Shown: positions 1-12,159, numbered from the stretch's first letter. The stretch is DNA of 64,000 nucleotides from Chelydra serpentina (GCA_037349315.1 JBAIAC010000004.1:77430501-77494500), one strand, 5' to 3'. Numbers and translations: made by a program. The notes: generated by a model not told the origin, from the sequence alone.

Positions 1-331
1 TTTAAGTTCCTCCTCCAGTTGCGGCAGGCTCTGCAGGTGCAGTAGTGTGGAGTCACCTGGGCCCAAAACTGCTCCTTAACCCCTTCTGTGTCAATGTGAA
101 GTTCATATACCCCATTGCACCTGTCCTCTGACCAAAAAGGGTAGGAAGGTACAGGTAGCCCTGCAACCTAGACAATAGGACTTTGGTTTTGAAGTCCTTA
201 CTTGGGCTAAACTCCCAAATCAATAAGAGTTTTAACGGAACAAATACAGAGTAAGAACATCAAGACTGGGCTGTTAGTGATATTCTGGATCATATTTGTT
301 CCTGGTACAGAGGTGGGTGAGCCCATTTTTT
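1..331. other. No recognisable feature
   Basis: I see no gene, TIR element or retroposon signature in this stretch. Confidence 0.5.
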
Positions 332-398
332 AGATTGTAAGCCCTGTGGGGTAGGGGCTGTCTCTTACGATGTGTTGTACCCTACCTAGTTAATTGTC
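332..398 (+). repeat. Ancient retroposon tail fragment
   Basis: The segment reads like a dispersed tail: attgtaagccctgtgggg followed by a 'ggggctgtctctta' block. Similar tails occur at 42585-42690, 54296-54390 and 62911-63032, so it is a repeat within the window. It resembles the 3' parts of old amniote SINE/LINE families, but the family name is uncertain. Confidence 0.45.
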
Positions 399-3300
399 TT
401 ATGGGTCTGCTATCTTCATTGTCCCTCTTCCTAAAAAGAAACTCGTATGGCTATTCTGTATCATATATGTTGCTTTATCAGCTATATGAAACACCTTTGA
501 GTGAACACCTCTCTGAAGACAGTAACATCCTCCTAATTTATTACAAAGTAATCCCCCCCAGCTTTTTTTTTTTACTGTGAACAGCTGTGGGACCATGCAT
601 AGCATCAATCCCATGAAAAACCTGCAGCTCAAACATTACAAATACACATTTTTATCATGTAACTGACAGGCATTAGAAAGCTCCCAGGTAGCATACTTGC
701 CAACTACTATTTATTCATTTTTAGCCAACGTGCAATTTTTCCATGATATCCTGAAAATCCCACAGACTATACATATTTCATTGTAACTTCTCAGCATGTT
801 CTGTAACCCAGAGTGCTTGAAATAAAATAAGAGCCAAGAGCCTTAAAGTGAAACTGCTGTTAAAGTTTAAAGCCCAGGCTAAAAAGATGCATTTTATCAG
901 GTTAGTCTGAGTGGAATCAAATTCTAGCCAGTTCAGTGGGAATGTACGGCCTACGAAGAAACTTAACTCAAGTTCCTAAATAAATCTAAAGTCTGATGAA
1001 GGGATCTTAAAGTTTATAAAGAATAAGCAAGTTAACAATACAAAAAGCATCTTTAATGATATTGTTACCTCTTTTGGCCAAACGGCATGTAGAAGAGGGC
1101 GAGAGAGTGGGGACCTGCCACTAAGTGAACCAAAATGAAAACAGACCCAGCATAACCGTAACACATCCAAGACTGAACATCTCAGAAAAGTAACAGATAC
1201 AAGAGAATGACCAAGAGAATGTATACAAAGAAGAAAAGCCGATGATAAGATTCTGACAACCGTTCTGTAATTAAACTAGTTTTCTCACTTTAGATATAGC
1301 ATTAGCACTACTGTCTAGTGCTAATATCTCGTTTCTTCAGCATAAGGAGAAGCCTTTAGGAAATGAAGATACAATTCAGAGGTTGGGGGAATGCACTATG
1401 TTGTTATAGACATGTCACCCACATAGTACAGTATACTCTGTCATGCTGACAGACTGAAATTCAACTTTGAGCAGAGGGCCGGCAAAGGACTATGCACCAC
1501 TTAAATTGGATTAAAATGTTGCATAGACCCTGTGCTAGTCATAACCACAGGGTGTATTTCACCCATAATGAATAATGTTACAAACTTTCTTACAGAGATT
1601 CTCTAATGTTGTTTCTTCTCACATTTTCCAAGCACACAAGTTGTTGGAAGGTACATTTGGAAAGATTCCATCTGTAACTCTGTGGCTGTGCTTACCCAGG
1701 CAGCAATAATGACTGGTGAGGACCAGGTTTTAACTGAGTAACTGTCTTACAGGAGAAAATGGAATTCTGTAACGTGGAACTTCTGGGACACTAAGGACAT
1801 AATGAACACCAAAATGGACTCTCCATACATGCAAGCAAAAATGGCAAGTGTGGATAGCAGGCACAAACACGGCTGCTGGCTAGTACAATTACAACTGGAG
1901 GATCAGATTGGTGGAAATGGATAGGACTATTTCATAGCCTTCCACCCCATTGGTGTCTAACTCTGTCCATCTTTTTTAGACATCAACTACATTAGTATGG
2001 CAACAGACTTACTGGCCTCCTCAGCAACAACTGAGCCCATCCCAGTTTTTCTGTGCCACTCTTCCAACTGGTAAGTTAGAGTTAATGATCCCAGAACTGG
2101 ATGTAATACTGCTCCATAAAGCAAAAGCGAGACCTCGCAGTATTTGCCTAAGAGATTCTTTGATACAGCATTATATGCCTATAATAATTTTTGGTATAGA
2201 AAAGCTGTATTGGATGGCAGAAAAAAAGACAAAACTGTCCTTTCTGACAACTAGATGGGTGGCTGTAATTGGAACAATTGGGAGGCACTTCCCAAGAATC
2301 AATAAAGAATAATACAAAATATATCAAGTTAAAATGATGGTCCAAATCAAAATTGATGTAACTCCACAGACTTCAGTGGGGACATAATATGAATGCAATT
2401 GGTCTAGTGACTTTATGAGAACTGCATAACCAAGTAAATGGCTACTGCAACTCTTGGTAACTTTGTGTACTTCTTATTTTACCATGCATAACTTAATTAG
2501 ATTGGTTGTACTATTATAATGTAGTTCCTGTGTCATTGTTTATTTGCCTCTTACCCTAATGCTCTCAGTCTGCTGTGCTGTATTTATTCTTGAGGGGACT
2601 GAGGCAGGCGGCAAGGACAAACACATGGGCGAAAGTTGTGGGGCACCAGAGCTCAGCTGAGATGTGCTTGCTAATTCTGTGAACATTTCTCTCTGCTCAG
2701 ATCTTGCCATTAGTGTGGAATTCTAGTAACAGCACTACGTGCATTTATTTACTTTTTTATTTATTTTGATTTTTAAAATTGTCATGATTCAGTACTCTAA
2801 ATCCATAAACACAAATTAGAATGAAAAAAAATAGACCTTTGTCCAAAAGCAGTAAATAGTAAACTGTCCCAAATACCATAATCTCACCTCTTGCAAACAC
2901 ACAGCTCTCCTCTCACCTCCACCCAGCTTCTCTGCTACTCACCCAGGAAAAGCCTGGTGAAACAAAGGAGCATTGTAACATGACCTGAAAGTCAATGGAT
3001 TTGGGTTCTGGGGAACCAAAGTAGGAAGCAAATTCCACAACTAAACCTTCCACTGAAAATGGCCTGAAAAGGGCTTAAATCAACCTACAGGGCAGTGACA
3101 CAAAAACTCTTTAGTGTGAGAGGGTTCAGTGCTTCATAGGCCAGCACGCTTATTGGGAACTTGGGGTAGGAAGGAGAAGGAGTACATTGGGGAAAGAGTG
3201 GGTCCTACAGGGAAGCTAAGGATCACCCAAGTTCAGCCTGGCACTGCTCAGCTCTTTGTTCAACATTCATTTCTGCCTGGCTCTGTCAATATGCATTGCC

Positions 3301-4159
3301 TTGCAACATAGTGGCTGATCCTCAGAACTGACTACTACTGCCCCTTCTTCACTCTGAATAGCAGACACTAAATAAATGAGGTCACAGATGAGATTTCTAC
3401 AGGCATTTGCAACACATATTCAAATTCTGCAAGATAAATGTTCCATCGCATCCTGTGCAAAGTCTACTGAAACCACTGAACAGTACAATACTATGGAAAA
3501 TATGGTGGCTATCTGGTCCCCTTCCAAGTAATTGAGTGAGTCACCATGGTAACCCTGTTTCAGTTTAGACCTAAGGCACATGCATGGCCCCAGGTTTCTG
3601 GCTCACTGGTGTTAAGCTTGCTCACCGAGTGCATAATCACTTCCTAGAGGCTACTAACAAATTCCAGACTGTAATAAATTTGCTCTAGTAAATCCACAGA
3701 TTCACTGGTATCTGCCAGGTTTCCAGCATGATAACCACTGTATTTCTTTTTACTTAAAGGGCACAAAGAGAATCACTGGGTGCCTGATGAGCAGTTAGTT
3801 TGTCTGGGTGTAACGTTACAGAAATGGATTTGGATGAAAAGAAATATAAGCTAGTTTCTGTGACCATCAACCTACTACTAAAGTCACAATAAAAACATGG
3901 GATTACATCTCAAAGAAACAAATCCGTTTCCACTTCCTCTGTAAACACTATATGAAAATGAGGACACAACTGTGTTTTTAACATCAGAGATTGTATAAAA
4001 TACTGCAGCTGCAACCCAAGTGCCACCACTTTGTCCCAGGAGGCTGTTCAGTTGTAATTAACATTTCTCATCCCAGTATCATTGTTGATGAGTCCCACCG
4101 TAGTCTCAAGTAGAGCTGCCTGCTACAGTAGTTCATTATGGACAGAGGACCTCCACTGA
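399..4159. other. Mostly unique AT-rich DNA, no gene seen
   Basis: No supported exon or transposon. Open frames here (for example minus 399-632 and plus 2085-2312) are short and show no recognisable protein composition. A weak hairpin lies at 1293-1331, with tagtgctaat-type arms. A 'cttcagtggg' motif at about 2371 belongs to a dispersed motif discussed in the findings. Confidence 0.5.
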
Positions 4160-4520
4160 CTCTCTTTCTTTCTGCTCTACTTTTCCACTTTATTCAAAAG
4201 AATCACACAGTTCCCCTTTTGCCAGGCTTTTTGTGGTAACTTCGTCATTGCTTACTCAACGATCTGCAGATTGTTTTTCTGGCTTGATCCTTTTTTAGCT
4301 TCATTGCCTTTAGGAAGTCTTTCATCTTTTGTTTAGATCGGCTGGACTTCATTTCTTCCTGGATTCATTCCACCTTAAGCTATATTTCCATCAGCCCTGT
4401 TATTAGTCCATTCAGTTTGGTGCTCAGATTAGCCAGATCAGATTCCGCTGTGTTTCACTTTGGCTCTTCTGAAATCATTTGGCACAACGTATCCTGAGTT
4501 TCTTGGAGCCACAGTGCAAA
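4160..4520 (-). pseudogene. Possible processed pseudogene fragment, charged/coiled-coil type
   Basis: Read on the minus strand from 4520 downward, one frame stays coding-like for about 115 codons but holds several in-frame stops (for example after the EEPK and LMEI segments). The stretch is rich in Lys, Glu, Gln and Leu (segments such as SDLANLSTKLNGLITGLMEI and EEMKSSRSKQKMKDFLKAMK), which suggests an alpha-helical or coiled-coil protein. An aataaa follows the frame on the minus strand near 4190, which would fit a processed mRNA copy. I do not recognise the parent gene. No poly(A) tract or TSD was identified, so this could be an old exon-like remnant or a chance open composition. Confidence 0.3.
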
Positions 4521-5335
4521 CTAAGTGGAACGCTAAACGATTACAAGTTAAGTAATGATGTGAGCAAGTGTTTTGAGGCTACATTATATAAAATGGACAG
4601 CATGATAAGCTAGTATGAGAGTCATTTAGAAAAGTACATTCTTCAGTTAAGTTCCCTCTGTAATCACTAAGAGAATAAATTAGATTATTTTAAATAAAAA
4701 TCAATTATTATATTTCTAATATATTAGTTCACCTTTTTGTCTCCTCTTGTCAGTAACAACATTCAAAATTGTGGCACAATCCCTCATTTATTGTCCACTC
4801 AAACTCCCCATTGACTTCAGTGGTAATTTAGGATGAGCAAAGAAAGGGACTTTAAGTGCTCCATTATGAGTCCAAGATTCAGTTACATTTTATACAAACA
4901 CCTACTTAGAAAGGAAGAAATGGTGAATCACACTAATGGTTTATTAATAAAGCTTGTGATCATGTTGTCTATTATCATCTTCTAAAACACATCTCTCTGT
5001 TATCCACTCGAGAAATATTTTATCGTCCATTCATTGATATTTGTCCAAAAGTTTTTGCACATGCAAATTCCATTGCTTGTTGTGCATGAAAATCTGGACA
5101 CCTAACTGTGTGCACATGATACATGAAGTTCCTGGACTCTTAGCTGTGTGCATCCTCAAAGTTCCACATCTGGAAAGAGAGAATAAGGCAGATAAATTAT
5201 ACCCATATTTTCACCAAAACCGATCATAACAAACCCAAAGAATAAAATATTATTCTGTTTTACCAGCACTTCTCATTTCCTCTTCAGCAATGTGCCTCAT
5301 ATTTCAGGCATGTCTGTAAAACAGTATAGAAAGAG
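4521..5335. other. No recognisable feature
   Basis: AT-rich sequence with no convincing ORF or transposon ends. A 'ttgacttcagtgg' motif at about 4811 is part of a dispersed motif seen through the window. Confidence 0.5.
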
Positions 5336-5450
5336 AAGGTGGGTGAGGTAATATCATGTATTGGACCATATTCTCTTGGTGAGAGAGATAAGCTTTTGAG
5401 CCACACAGAGCTCTTCTTCAGGGAACAACATAGCTACAACTATGCTGCTT
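5336..5450 (-). repeat. Dispersed amniote repeat with hammerhead-like core
   Basis: On the minus strand the segment reads ctgaagaagagctc, a short loop, gctcaaaagcttatctctc, then a tract of ggtccaatacatgat type. I recognise this as a widely dispersed reptile/amniote repeat. Its layout (CTGANGA, stem, near-GAAA, AGCTT) parallels the arms of the foldback retroposon at 26783, 31235, 45685 and 46693. Here the GAAA position reads AAAA, so this copy is degenerate. Boundaries are approximate and no TSD was found. Confidence 0.45.
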
Positions 5451-6286
5451 AACACAGTATGACATTTTATACAGTAACAGATCTCTCAGATATTATTGTT
5501 TATATATTTAATTGATTAATGCTAGGAGATGGGTTTTCCTTACACTAATAGGGCAATTGCTGCAAGAGTCCTCCTTGGTAGCATGAAATAAGTTCTCAGT
5601 AGCAATGTTCAGATTTTTTTAAATTGCAAATTTGGCAGCAGTTGAACATTCATCCATAGTGCAAAGTGCTCAGTTTGCCGTGTAATTATCCTAATAAGTT
5701 ACCATGAGAAACAGACAAGAAAAGACAATTTTGAAAAAGTCTAAGAGTAAAGTGACAGACACAAAATAAGAAGGAAACTTCCTGGATAAAGAGAACAATG
5801 GGACAGGTTCCATTCTCAGTTACTCCAATTTTGCATGGCTGTAGCTAAGAATAGAACTTGGTCCAATATGGTTTCCTCGAGTTAAAGTTAGGCAGAATTT
5901 GACTTATAGGTCTAAATGTCTGAATATCTGAATTCCTGCCTTAAGCCATAATGGATTCTACTCAGGGATCAATAATGCTTGGGGAAACTGATCTTAAAGT
6001 GCAAGATGAGGTATTAAACATGTATTTTTATCCTAGAAGACTTTATTTATGAGAAAAAGTCTCCAAACAGGAAGAGACAAAAAATATACAGAGATGTGCA
6101 GCAAAGGTCTGTCACTAAATAGAGAATAAGATGACTGAAGTTTTACGGCAGCACATTTCAGCACCTGTGGGATTTTTAGTTAACCAGGCTCATCAATCTC
6201 AGTTATGAACAATTGAGTCCGCTTTGAAGTCCAAGATATGCAACCATCTTAGAGATACATCTCTTAATGAGCATCTAACATTATTG
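5451..6286. other. No recognisable feature
   Basis: AT-rich, no supported ORF, TIR or SINE boxes. Confidence 0.5.
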
Positions 6287-6559
6287 AGGCCTTGTCTACA
6301 CTTGGGGTGGGGGAGGTCGACCTAAGATATACAACTTCAGCTATGAGAATAACATAGCTGAAGTCAACATATCATGTGTTGACTTACCTCGCGTCCTCAA
6401 GGCGTGGGGTTGACTGCTGCCGCTCCCCCGTTGACTCCACTTCCACCTCTCATCTTGGTGGATTACAGGAGTAGAAGGCAGAGCGATCAGGGATTGATTT
6501 ATCGCATATACACTAGACACGATAAATCGATCCCCGATGATCACTACCTGCCGTACCCT
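6287..6559 (+). mobile_element. MITE, hairpin-built 'ggtctacac' family (degenerate copy)
   Basis: The left end ggccttgtctacactt and the right end, degenerate around taccc, frame about 273 bp. The layout matches the better-preserved copy at 19738-20023. It contains an internal hairpin around cttcagctat...atagctgaag and a second around gatttatcgc...cgataaatc. The family has PIF/Harbinger-like features (3-bp TTA TSD in the better copy). No transposase is encoded; the minus-strand frame over it is a by-product. Confidence 0.6.
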
Positions 6560-8039
6560 GAGAGAGGTTAAGTACAGTAGTTTAAAACTAACGCAGTATC
6601 CCAAACATTTGGATTTCTTGGAAGCATAGCTTTTCCTAGGCTAGCTGCTTTAACAGGTTAAAAAGCATGTTTTCTTTTGACTGACAAAGAAGAGGTGAAT
6701 TTAAGGTTTGCCTGTTAAAGATGTAAAACTCTGCATAACCTCATGGGTCAAAAAGTTCAGAATGATACATTTTAAACATATTGTTGCAACAAAAATGCAT
6801 TGCTTGTGTATTGTGGTTCCACAGTCTGAAATATGAAATAGGTAGGAAAGAGAATTTCATCTGTAAAACAGAGTGGAGTCTGATAAGCATTTTCTGCTTG
6901 TATGTCATCTGCTAGGGAGACGGCTTACAGATTCAGTACAATCATAACTGCACAAATGAAGATTTTGCTTACAACACTTAGACACCAATCCTGCAATTAG
7001 ATTCATGTGGGAGAACTACTATGCCCACCCAGAGCCCCAGTGAAATCAGTGGGCTTTGCTCAGGTACAGCATCCCAATCTACACAGATCTCTTTGTGGGA
7101 TTAATGCTGTGCTCGTCACATGAAATAGAAATCATGGGTGAAGGATACAACTCAACAGACAGTAAAAAAAAAAATTCTCTTTTTTCCCTATAATTTTGCT
7201 TGAAATGAGTCAGCCCTACTGAAAGCAATGAATATGAATCAGAAACATTTATGAGCTTAGGACCCAACAGTGTCTGAAGGCATTAAGATCTTTCATATTT
7301 CTTGTTCAAATCAGAGTGCCTGTCACTCTCCTTTGAATTGGCTGTTGGTTCATAGAGCACCCAGTGGTCTCAGAGAAAAGGCTTTTTAAAAAATATATAA
7401 CAAACAACATTTGTTATTTCAAATATGAGATGACTCAGTTGAAATTTTTGACAGTATAAGAAGTTATTCCAAGGCTCATTTTCCTTCTGGCCCCCACAAA
7501 CAATTTCTTCTTGACAAGGAAAATAGGTGCCAAATCTCACTGGATGGAATATTTACACAAAAATATAGCATAGCATTTACTGAAACCAATTGTAGTTCCC
7601 AACCTTTCACATTTTGAGAGACGAGTTTATAGTCACTGAGACTTTTCCAAGAAAATCTGTTCTTAGGAAGCAGGATTTTTGAAAGTCAGCTCTTTTTCTT
7701 TGGGTGATTTCATATGGAGAAAATCTATTTAAAATTGCTCAAAAAGTGGAATACAGTACTTACTGATAATACGGAATGAAATTTTTAATAATGGTTACCA
7801 CTTTTTTTGGCCTTTGTGAAGGGTGGCTGTTCAATACAGAGCGAGGGTATAAAAAGACACCTTTCACTTATGCACGTCAAGCTTTATAAGGTGCTTAAAT
7901 AATGAATGGGCAAATAAGCTATAACTCTAATTTGTTACATTGCTGCTCTTTGCTCCAGCAATAAACAAAATTGAAGTTCACAGGAGAGAAGTCACAAAGG
8001 CCAAAGCAGCAAAGACCAAAATCTGATGCTTCACCTCGC
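6560..8039. other. No recognisable feature
   Basis: AT-rich unique-looking DNA. The minus frame 7079-7267 has no recognisable domain. A degenerate 'ccagtgaaatcagtgggc' motif at about 7037 belongs to the dispersed motif noted in the findings. Confidence 0.5.
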
Positions 8040-8275
8040 GGTAGCTCTACACTCAAAATGCTACAGCGGTGCATCTTTTGCACGGCAGCTGCACCTCTGT
8101 AATGCTTCAGTGTAGACTTTCACTACAGCAAGAGAAGGGTTGTCCCATTAATCTGCCTCCAGGAGAGGCAGTAGATGGAAGAATTCTTCTGTCAACCTAG
8201 AGCTGTATATATCAGGGGCTAGGACAGCTTAAATACGACTCTCATGGGTGTGGATTTCACACACCTCTGAGACAT
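8040..8275. mobile_element. MITE fragment, 'tctacac' TIR family 2
   Basis: It shares an ordered set of blocks with the copies at 8763-9058 and 20634-20928: a gtctacac-like left end, a CAG/GTA-rich hairpin, 'gaattcttctgt' followed by a 'caacctag' block, and a 'gggtgtggatttcacacacctctgag' block near the right end. The right terminus is degraded, so the end is approximate. Confidence 0.5.
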
Positions 8276-8460
8276 GTAGGTGTGCTGATGTAGTTTTTCA
8301 GTGTAAACCAGTCTTTGGAGCAGCCTCCTATCAACCAAAATGCACATGGTATTATACCAATGGCCGTAAAAGAAATGTCAGAGAATGAATTAAAATAAAT
8401 ATTACCTGAAATAAACAAATCAACATGTTGCCACATGTTTGGAATTAAGCACATACATGA

Positions 8461-8738
8461 TGGTCAGTCTACACTATAAAAATTAAGCACCAATATAACT
8501 ATGTCACTTAGTGGGTTTACCAATATAATTATAGTGGTGCTAGTCCTAGCATGGACACAGTTATAGCAGAATAAAGGGCCCTTATACCGATGTAGTTATT
8601 CCCTTCCCATAAGGAAATAGCTACACTGGTATAAAGCACCTTAATACAGTACTGATATAGCTGCAAAGGGGTTGTACAGCTTTAACTATCCCAACAGTAT
8701 AGTTAAAGTGGTACAAATTTCTAGTGGAGAGAAGGCCT
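8461..8738. mobile_element. MITE, 'ggtcagtctacacta' family 3
   Basis: The left end is ggtcagtctacactat and the right end ctagtggagagaaggcc, about 278 bp, with internal repeats of 'tataactat' and 'ggtataaagc' type. It resembles the neighbouring MITEs in terminal TCTACAC but has a different body. No coding capacity. Termini are diverged, so superfamily and exact limits are uncertain. Confidence 0.45.
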
Positions 8739-8762
8739 AAGACTTTGCAAGAAAGAGTCTAA

Positions 8763-9058
8763 GTCCACGTCTACACTATAGGTGGTACGGCAGTACAGCT
8801 GCGGCATTGTAGCGATGCCCCTGTTAGTTCCATAGTGTAGATGCTTCCAGTATTGACAGGCGGAGTTTTTTCATTGATGTAGGTAATCCACTTCCCCGAA
8901 CAGCGGTAGTGAGGTCAACAGAAGAATTCTTCTGTTGACCTAGCCAAGTCTACACCAGTTGTTAGGTTGTCTTAACTGTGGTGCTTGTGGGTGTGAATTT
9001 TCTACCCCTCTGAGCAACATAGCAAGGTCAATCTAAATTTTAAATGTAGAACAGGCCT
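8763..9058. mobile_element. MITE, 'tctacac' TIR family 2
   Basis: The left end gtccacgtctacactata and the right-end block 'tgtagaacaggcct' frame about 296 bp. The body matches 20634-20928 block for block: a CAGTAC/GCGGC hairpin, 'cttccccga', 'agaattcttctgttgacct', 'gtctacacca', and 'gtgtgaattt' with 'cccctctgagcaa'. It is a non-coding, non-autonomous element. Confidence 0.55.
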
Positions 9059-9153
9059 CAAGGCTTAGCAAAGGAAATTATGTGACTAAAGCAATCTTTT
9101 CTGTCTATTACTAAGATAAAAAAATATTGTTGAGCCATACTTTACATTCATTT

Positions 9154-9197
9154 CACACACATACACATACACACATACACACACACACACACACACT
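9154..9197 (+). repeat. (CA)n microsatellite, imperfect
   Basis: Runs of acacatacac pass into an uninterrupted (ac) tract of about nine units before tgtgtagtg. Confidence 0.9.
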
Positions 9198-9889
9198 GTG
9201 TAGTGTTTATTCTCCAGAGTTTATTTTGTGTCTGTCAAGTATAATACATTTTTAATGTTCAATTAAATGTTATGATAAAAAATACATAAGCATGGTGTCG
9301 CATCATTCTAAACTTTCCCATTACACAGTCAATTCTTATTTTATTTGTAGTTATTTTAAATAGCAGTTTTACTAATTATAATGAACTCATTAATGAAATA
9401 TGTTAATGAAAATTACTAAGCTTCATCTCTGTCCAGTGAAAAACTATTTGTGTGAAAAATGAATTGTTATATGGCTAATTTCATTTTAAAATGTGTATTA
9501 AAATCAAATGAAATGTGTTACTGTCATTGATTACGCCATCTTGAAGGGAATACTAGTACATTCTGCAGCTGGTTCGGGGCTCGACTGGGCCTGATGTGTG
9601 GACAGGTGGATGGTGGAAGCTCTCCTTGCAATTGTGTGGCCCACATAAGAGTCAGGGAAAATGTATGGCCTTTGTGTTAGGGAGCACTCTGAACTCCCTA
9701 TCTACTTGCCCAGGACACAGAACACCCCCCAGGAGACAGAGCTAAAACTCTACCCAATGTACACTGTGGACATTCCAGAGCTCCCTTTTGAATGGTGCCA
9801 CACTGCACTGCCTCATTCTATGGACTACAAGGCACACTTGAGCATATGACGAGAGTGTTTTTTATGTTGGGGTTAAAGGGTCAAATCCA
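9198..9889. other. No recognisable feature
   Basis: AT-rich at first, then more balanced around 9560-9850. The 62-codon plus frame at 9661-9849 has no recognisable motif. Confidence 0.5.
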
Positions 9890-9897
9890 GTACTTAA

Positions 9898-10034
9898 TTT
9901 GTGTGAGGGCTGAGCCCCGGCACCTCTAAGCTTGGCCGTTCATAGCCCCAGCACGTCTGGGCTTGCTGCATCAGTTAGGAATGCAAACAAATTGCTTGAG
10001 CCCCAGCACCTCCATCATTACAAATTAAGCACTG
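9898..10034. mobile_element. Short hAT MITE with perfect 8-bp TSD
   Basis: A 137-bp element with near-perfect terminal inverted repeats, CAGTACTTAATTTG at the left and CAAATTAAGCACTG at the right. It is flanked by identical 8-bp target duplications gtcaaatc at 9890-9897 and 10035-10042. A CAGTG-type terminus with an 8-bp TSD is diagnostic of hAT elements. There is no ORF, so it must have been mobilised in trans. Confidence 0.85.
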
Positions 10035-10074
10035 GTCAAATCCTCTACTACCCACACAAGCAAACTTCTTTAAT

Positions 10075-10165
10075 AATCATCATCTGCACTTCTATAGCAT
10101 CATTAAGATGAGAATCTCAGAGTGTTTTACAAACTTTAATTAAACATAACTTTGCGGGGTAGGAT
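10075..10165 (+). repeat. Ancient retroposon tail fragment
   Basis: The blocks 'gagaatctcagagtgttttacaaac' and 'gcggggtagga' are typical of old amniote SINE/LINE3-type tails. Boundaries and family are approximate. Confidence 0.35.
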
Positions 10166-10258
10166 ATATTGTAAGTGCTGAGGTAATTTTATTTTTGGAC
10201 AAATTGTTTTTTGCCTAAAAATGCCGTTTATCAGGCCCCAAAACTATTTGTCAAATTC

Positions 10259-10433
10259 TTAGAATATCAGGGTTGGAAGAGACCTTAGGAAGTCATCTAG
10301 TCTAACCCCCTGCTCAAAGCAGGACCAATCCCCAATTTTTGCCCTATATCCCCAAATGGCCCCCTTAAGGATTGAACTCACAACCGTGGGTTTAGCAGGC
10401 CAATGCTCAAACCACTGAGCTATCCCTCCCCCC
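10259..10433 (-). mobile_element. tRNA-derived SINE with CR1-like tail, reverse orientation
   Basis: Reading the minus strand from 10433, the sequence starts gggggagggatagctcagtgg (tRNA head with box A), passes a box-B-like gagttcaatcc, and continues through ggggccatttggggat to a CR1-type 3' end (ctttgagcagggggttagac, ccaaccctgatattct). This head-plus-CR1-tail architecture is that of turtle Cry/PolIII SINEs and implies mobilisation by CR1 machinery, such as that encoded at 13536-16385. It is the same family as the copy at 17576-17761. Confidence 0.85.
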
Positions 10434-10439
10434 AATTAA

Positions 10440-10850
10440 TTCAACACAGTTTCAACTGGTATTTTTTTCCTAAAAGAATTGAAATGTTTCATCTTTCAAT
10501 TTTGAAATGTTTCATTTAAAAAAAGTCAAAATATTTTGTTTCTACTTTTTGACTCAAAACAGCATTTCAGTTTCAAATATGGCAAATTAAAAAAAATACA
10601 AAAACAGTGAAAGACATCTGAAAAAACTGAATTGAAACAACACACACACACAATTTTGATTCAAACAAAACATTTTTGTGGCCTCAATACAAATCCAACC
10701 CCTCCCCAAAATATAAAATATTTTGAGTTGACTCAAAACATATCAGCTGATTGAAGTATTTTTTCAAGCTTATCAATGTAATGAAAAAATTTGGTTTTGG
10801 TTCAATTTTTTTTTCCATTTTATCTGGCAAACTGAAAAATACATTAGCCA
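10440..10850. repeat. AT-rich degenerate low-complexity tract
   Basis: Repeated variants of 'gaaatgtttca', 'tcaattttgaaa' and 'caaaacatttttg' on both strands form a degenerate internally repetitive A/T tract. A short (ca)n lies near 10641. No coding potential. It could be an old MITE body, but no termini were resolved. Confidence 0.4.
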
Positions 10851-11164
10851 TGTTGCTCCAGCTCCATAGCTAGGACAATGACATGGAAAGTAGGGGTGGG
10901 GAGAATGGGAGGGGAGGCAGACGGCATGACAAGTTTATGTACTCACTGAAAAATGCAGTCTCAGTCGGAAGCCTTTTTTTAACTTCATTTTTTTGAAATA
11001 AGAAAAAATAAGATACATATTTATGTGATTGTTCAGTATAACAAATATTCAAGCATTCAAAAAAAAATCAAAGTTTCAGAATTATAAAAGTATATATCTT
11101 AACATGAAACAAAGACTGTAACATAAAGACTGTTCAAAAAAACTAAAATTAAAGTCTTCTTGGG

Positions 11165-12080
11165 TAATGTTGTCTGAATTCTTCCACAAAGATATCCAGG
11201 TTCAGTTTTGAAGTTAAAACACTTTCATATGACAGGAGAATTAGGTTTCTCTTTCTTTCATGGGTCATGCTCATCCTTTGGTATGACAATTCTTTTCAAA
11301 CAAGAAAAGGAATTCTCACAAGCTGCAGACAATGCTCCAAATAATAAGACCACTATAGACATTTCAAAAATACATGGGAAAGTCTCATTTAATTCCTTGA
11401 AAGCACCTAGAACGACTTCAGATTCTTTGCAATTTCTTTCATATGTCAGTGGTTTAAATACAGCCATTTCAACTTTCACCTTCTAGATATATAATCCAAG
11501 CAAGCCAAACAAAGTGCACACTGATTTCAAGAAGTCTGGAGAGCTGGTGGAATAGATTGCTGACAAGTTTGTGTGTAATTTAGAGTTCTTCTCAGAAAAT
11601 CTCCTTTGCAATTCACCACTGGTTTTTATCAATCAATTCAAGGTAAATCTGGGACCACTGATGCTCATTTACACTTTGGGATCCTGGTAAGTACTCAATG
11701 ACTGTAGAATCTTGAAATTTTGGGGGCAATACCTTGGCTCTTTTGGTGGCCCATCTTAATGTCGATGCTTCATCATGTGTACCTTTCAAAACAGGGTGAC
11801 TGGAAAAAATCTCTGAGAAAAAACCTTCAAACGTCTCTCTTTTGTTGAAGTTCTTCACAGGCAACAGTATTCAATTCAATTCCTTTAACAAGGTGCATTA
11901 GTTCCTCTTGAAGGTAATTGTTCACAGAAGCAAAAACTTTCAAAATTGTTCTCATAATTCCTAAGAACAAGAATTTGGATGATTCTGTAACTTCCAACAG
12001 CCCTCTTGCTTCAAGCTTTGAGTATTCCAACCATGACTGATACATGTACCACTTTTCACTAAAACAACACAGCACACGTC
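11165..12080 (-). pseudogene. Decayed hAT-family transposase, C-terminal half
   Basis: Three minus-strand frames together read as one broken protein. The order is 12075-11827 (YLQEELMHLVKGIELNTVAC segment), 11864-11613 (GTHDEASTLRWATKRAKVLP segment), then 11479-11258, ending in ALSAACENSFSCLKRI. After a frameshift comes MTHERKRNLILLSYES...LNLDIFVEEF, down to about 11165. The SAxxENSFSxLKRI block followed by MTHER...LxLLS is the hAT C-terminal dimerisation region, in which many relatives have ER in place of EN. Hence this is a dead autonomous hAT copy, at least two frameshifts from functional. Its TIRs were not identified with confidence. The G-rich minisatellite immediately upstream (in its sense) may be part of the same element. 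Confidence 0.6.
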
Positions 12081-12159
12081 CAATTATTTTGTAGGAAAAT
12101 TAATTTCCAGTTGAGCTGGTTTGTGACACATCACCTTCATATTGGTGCACATAACAAAA

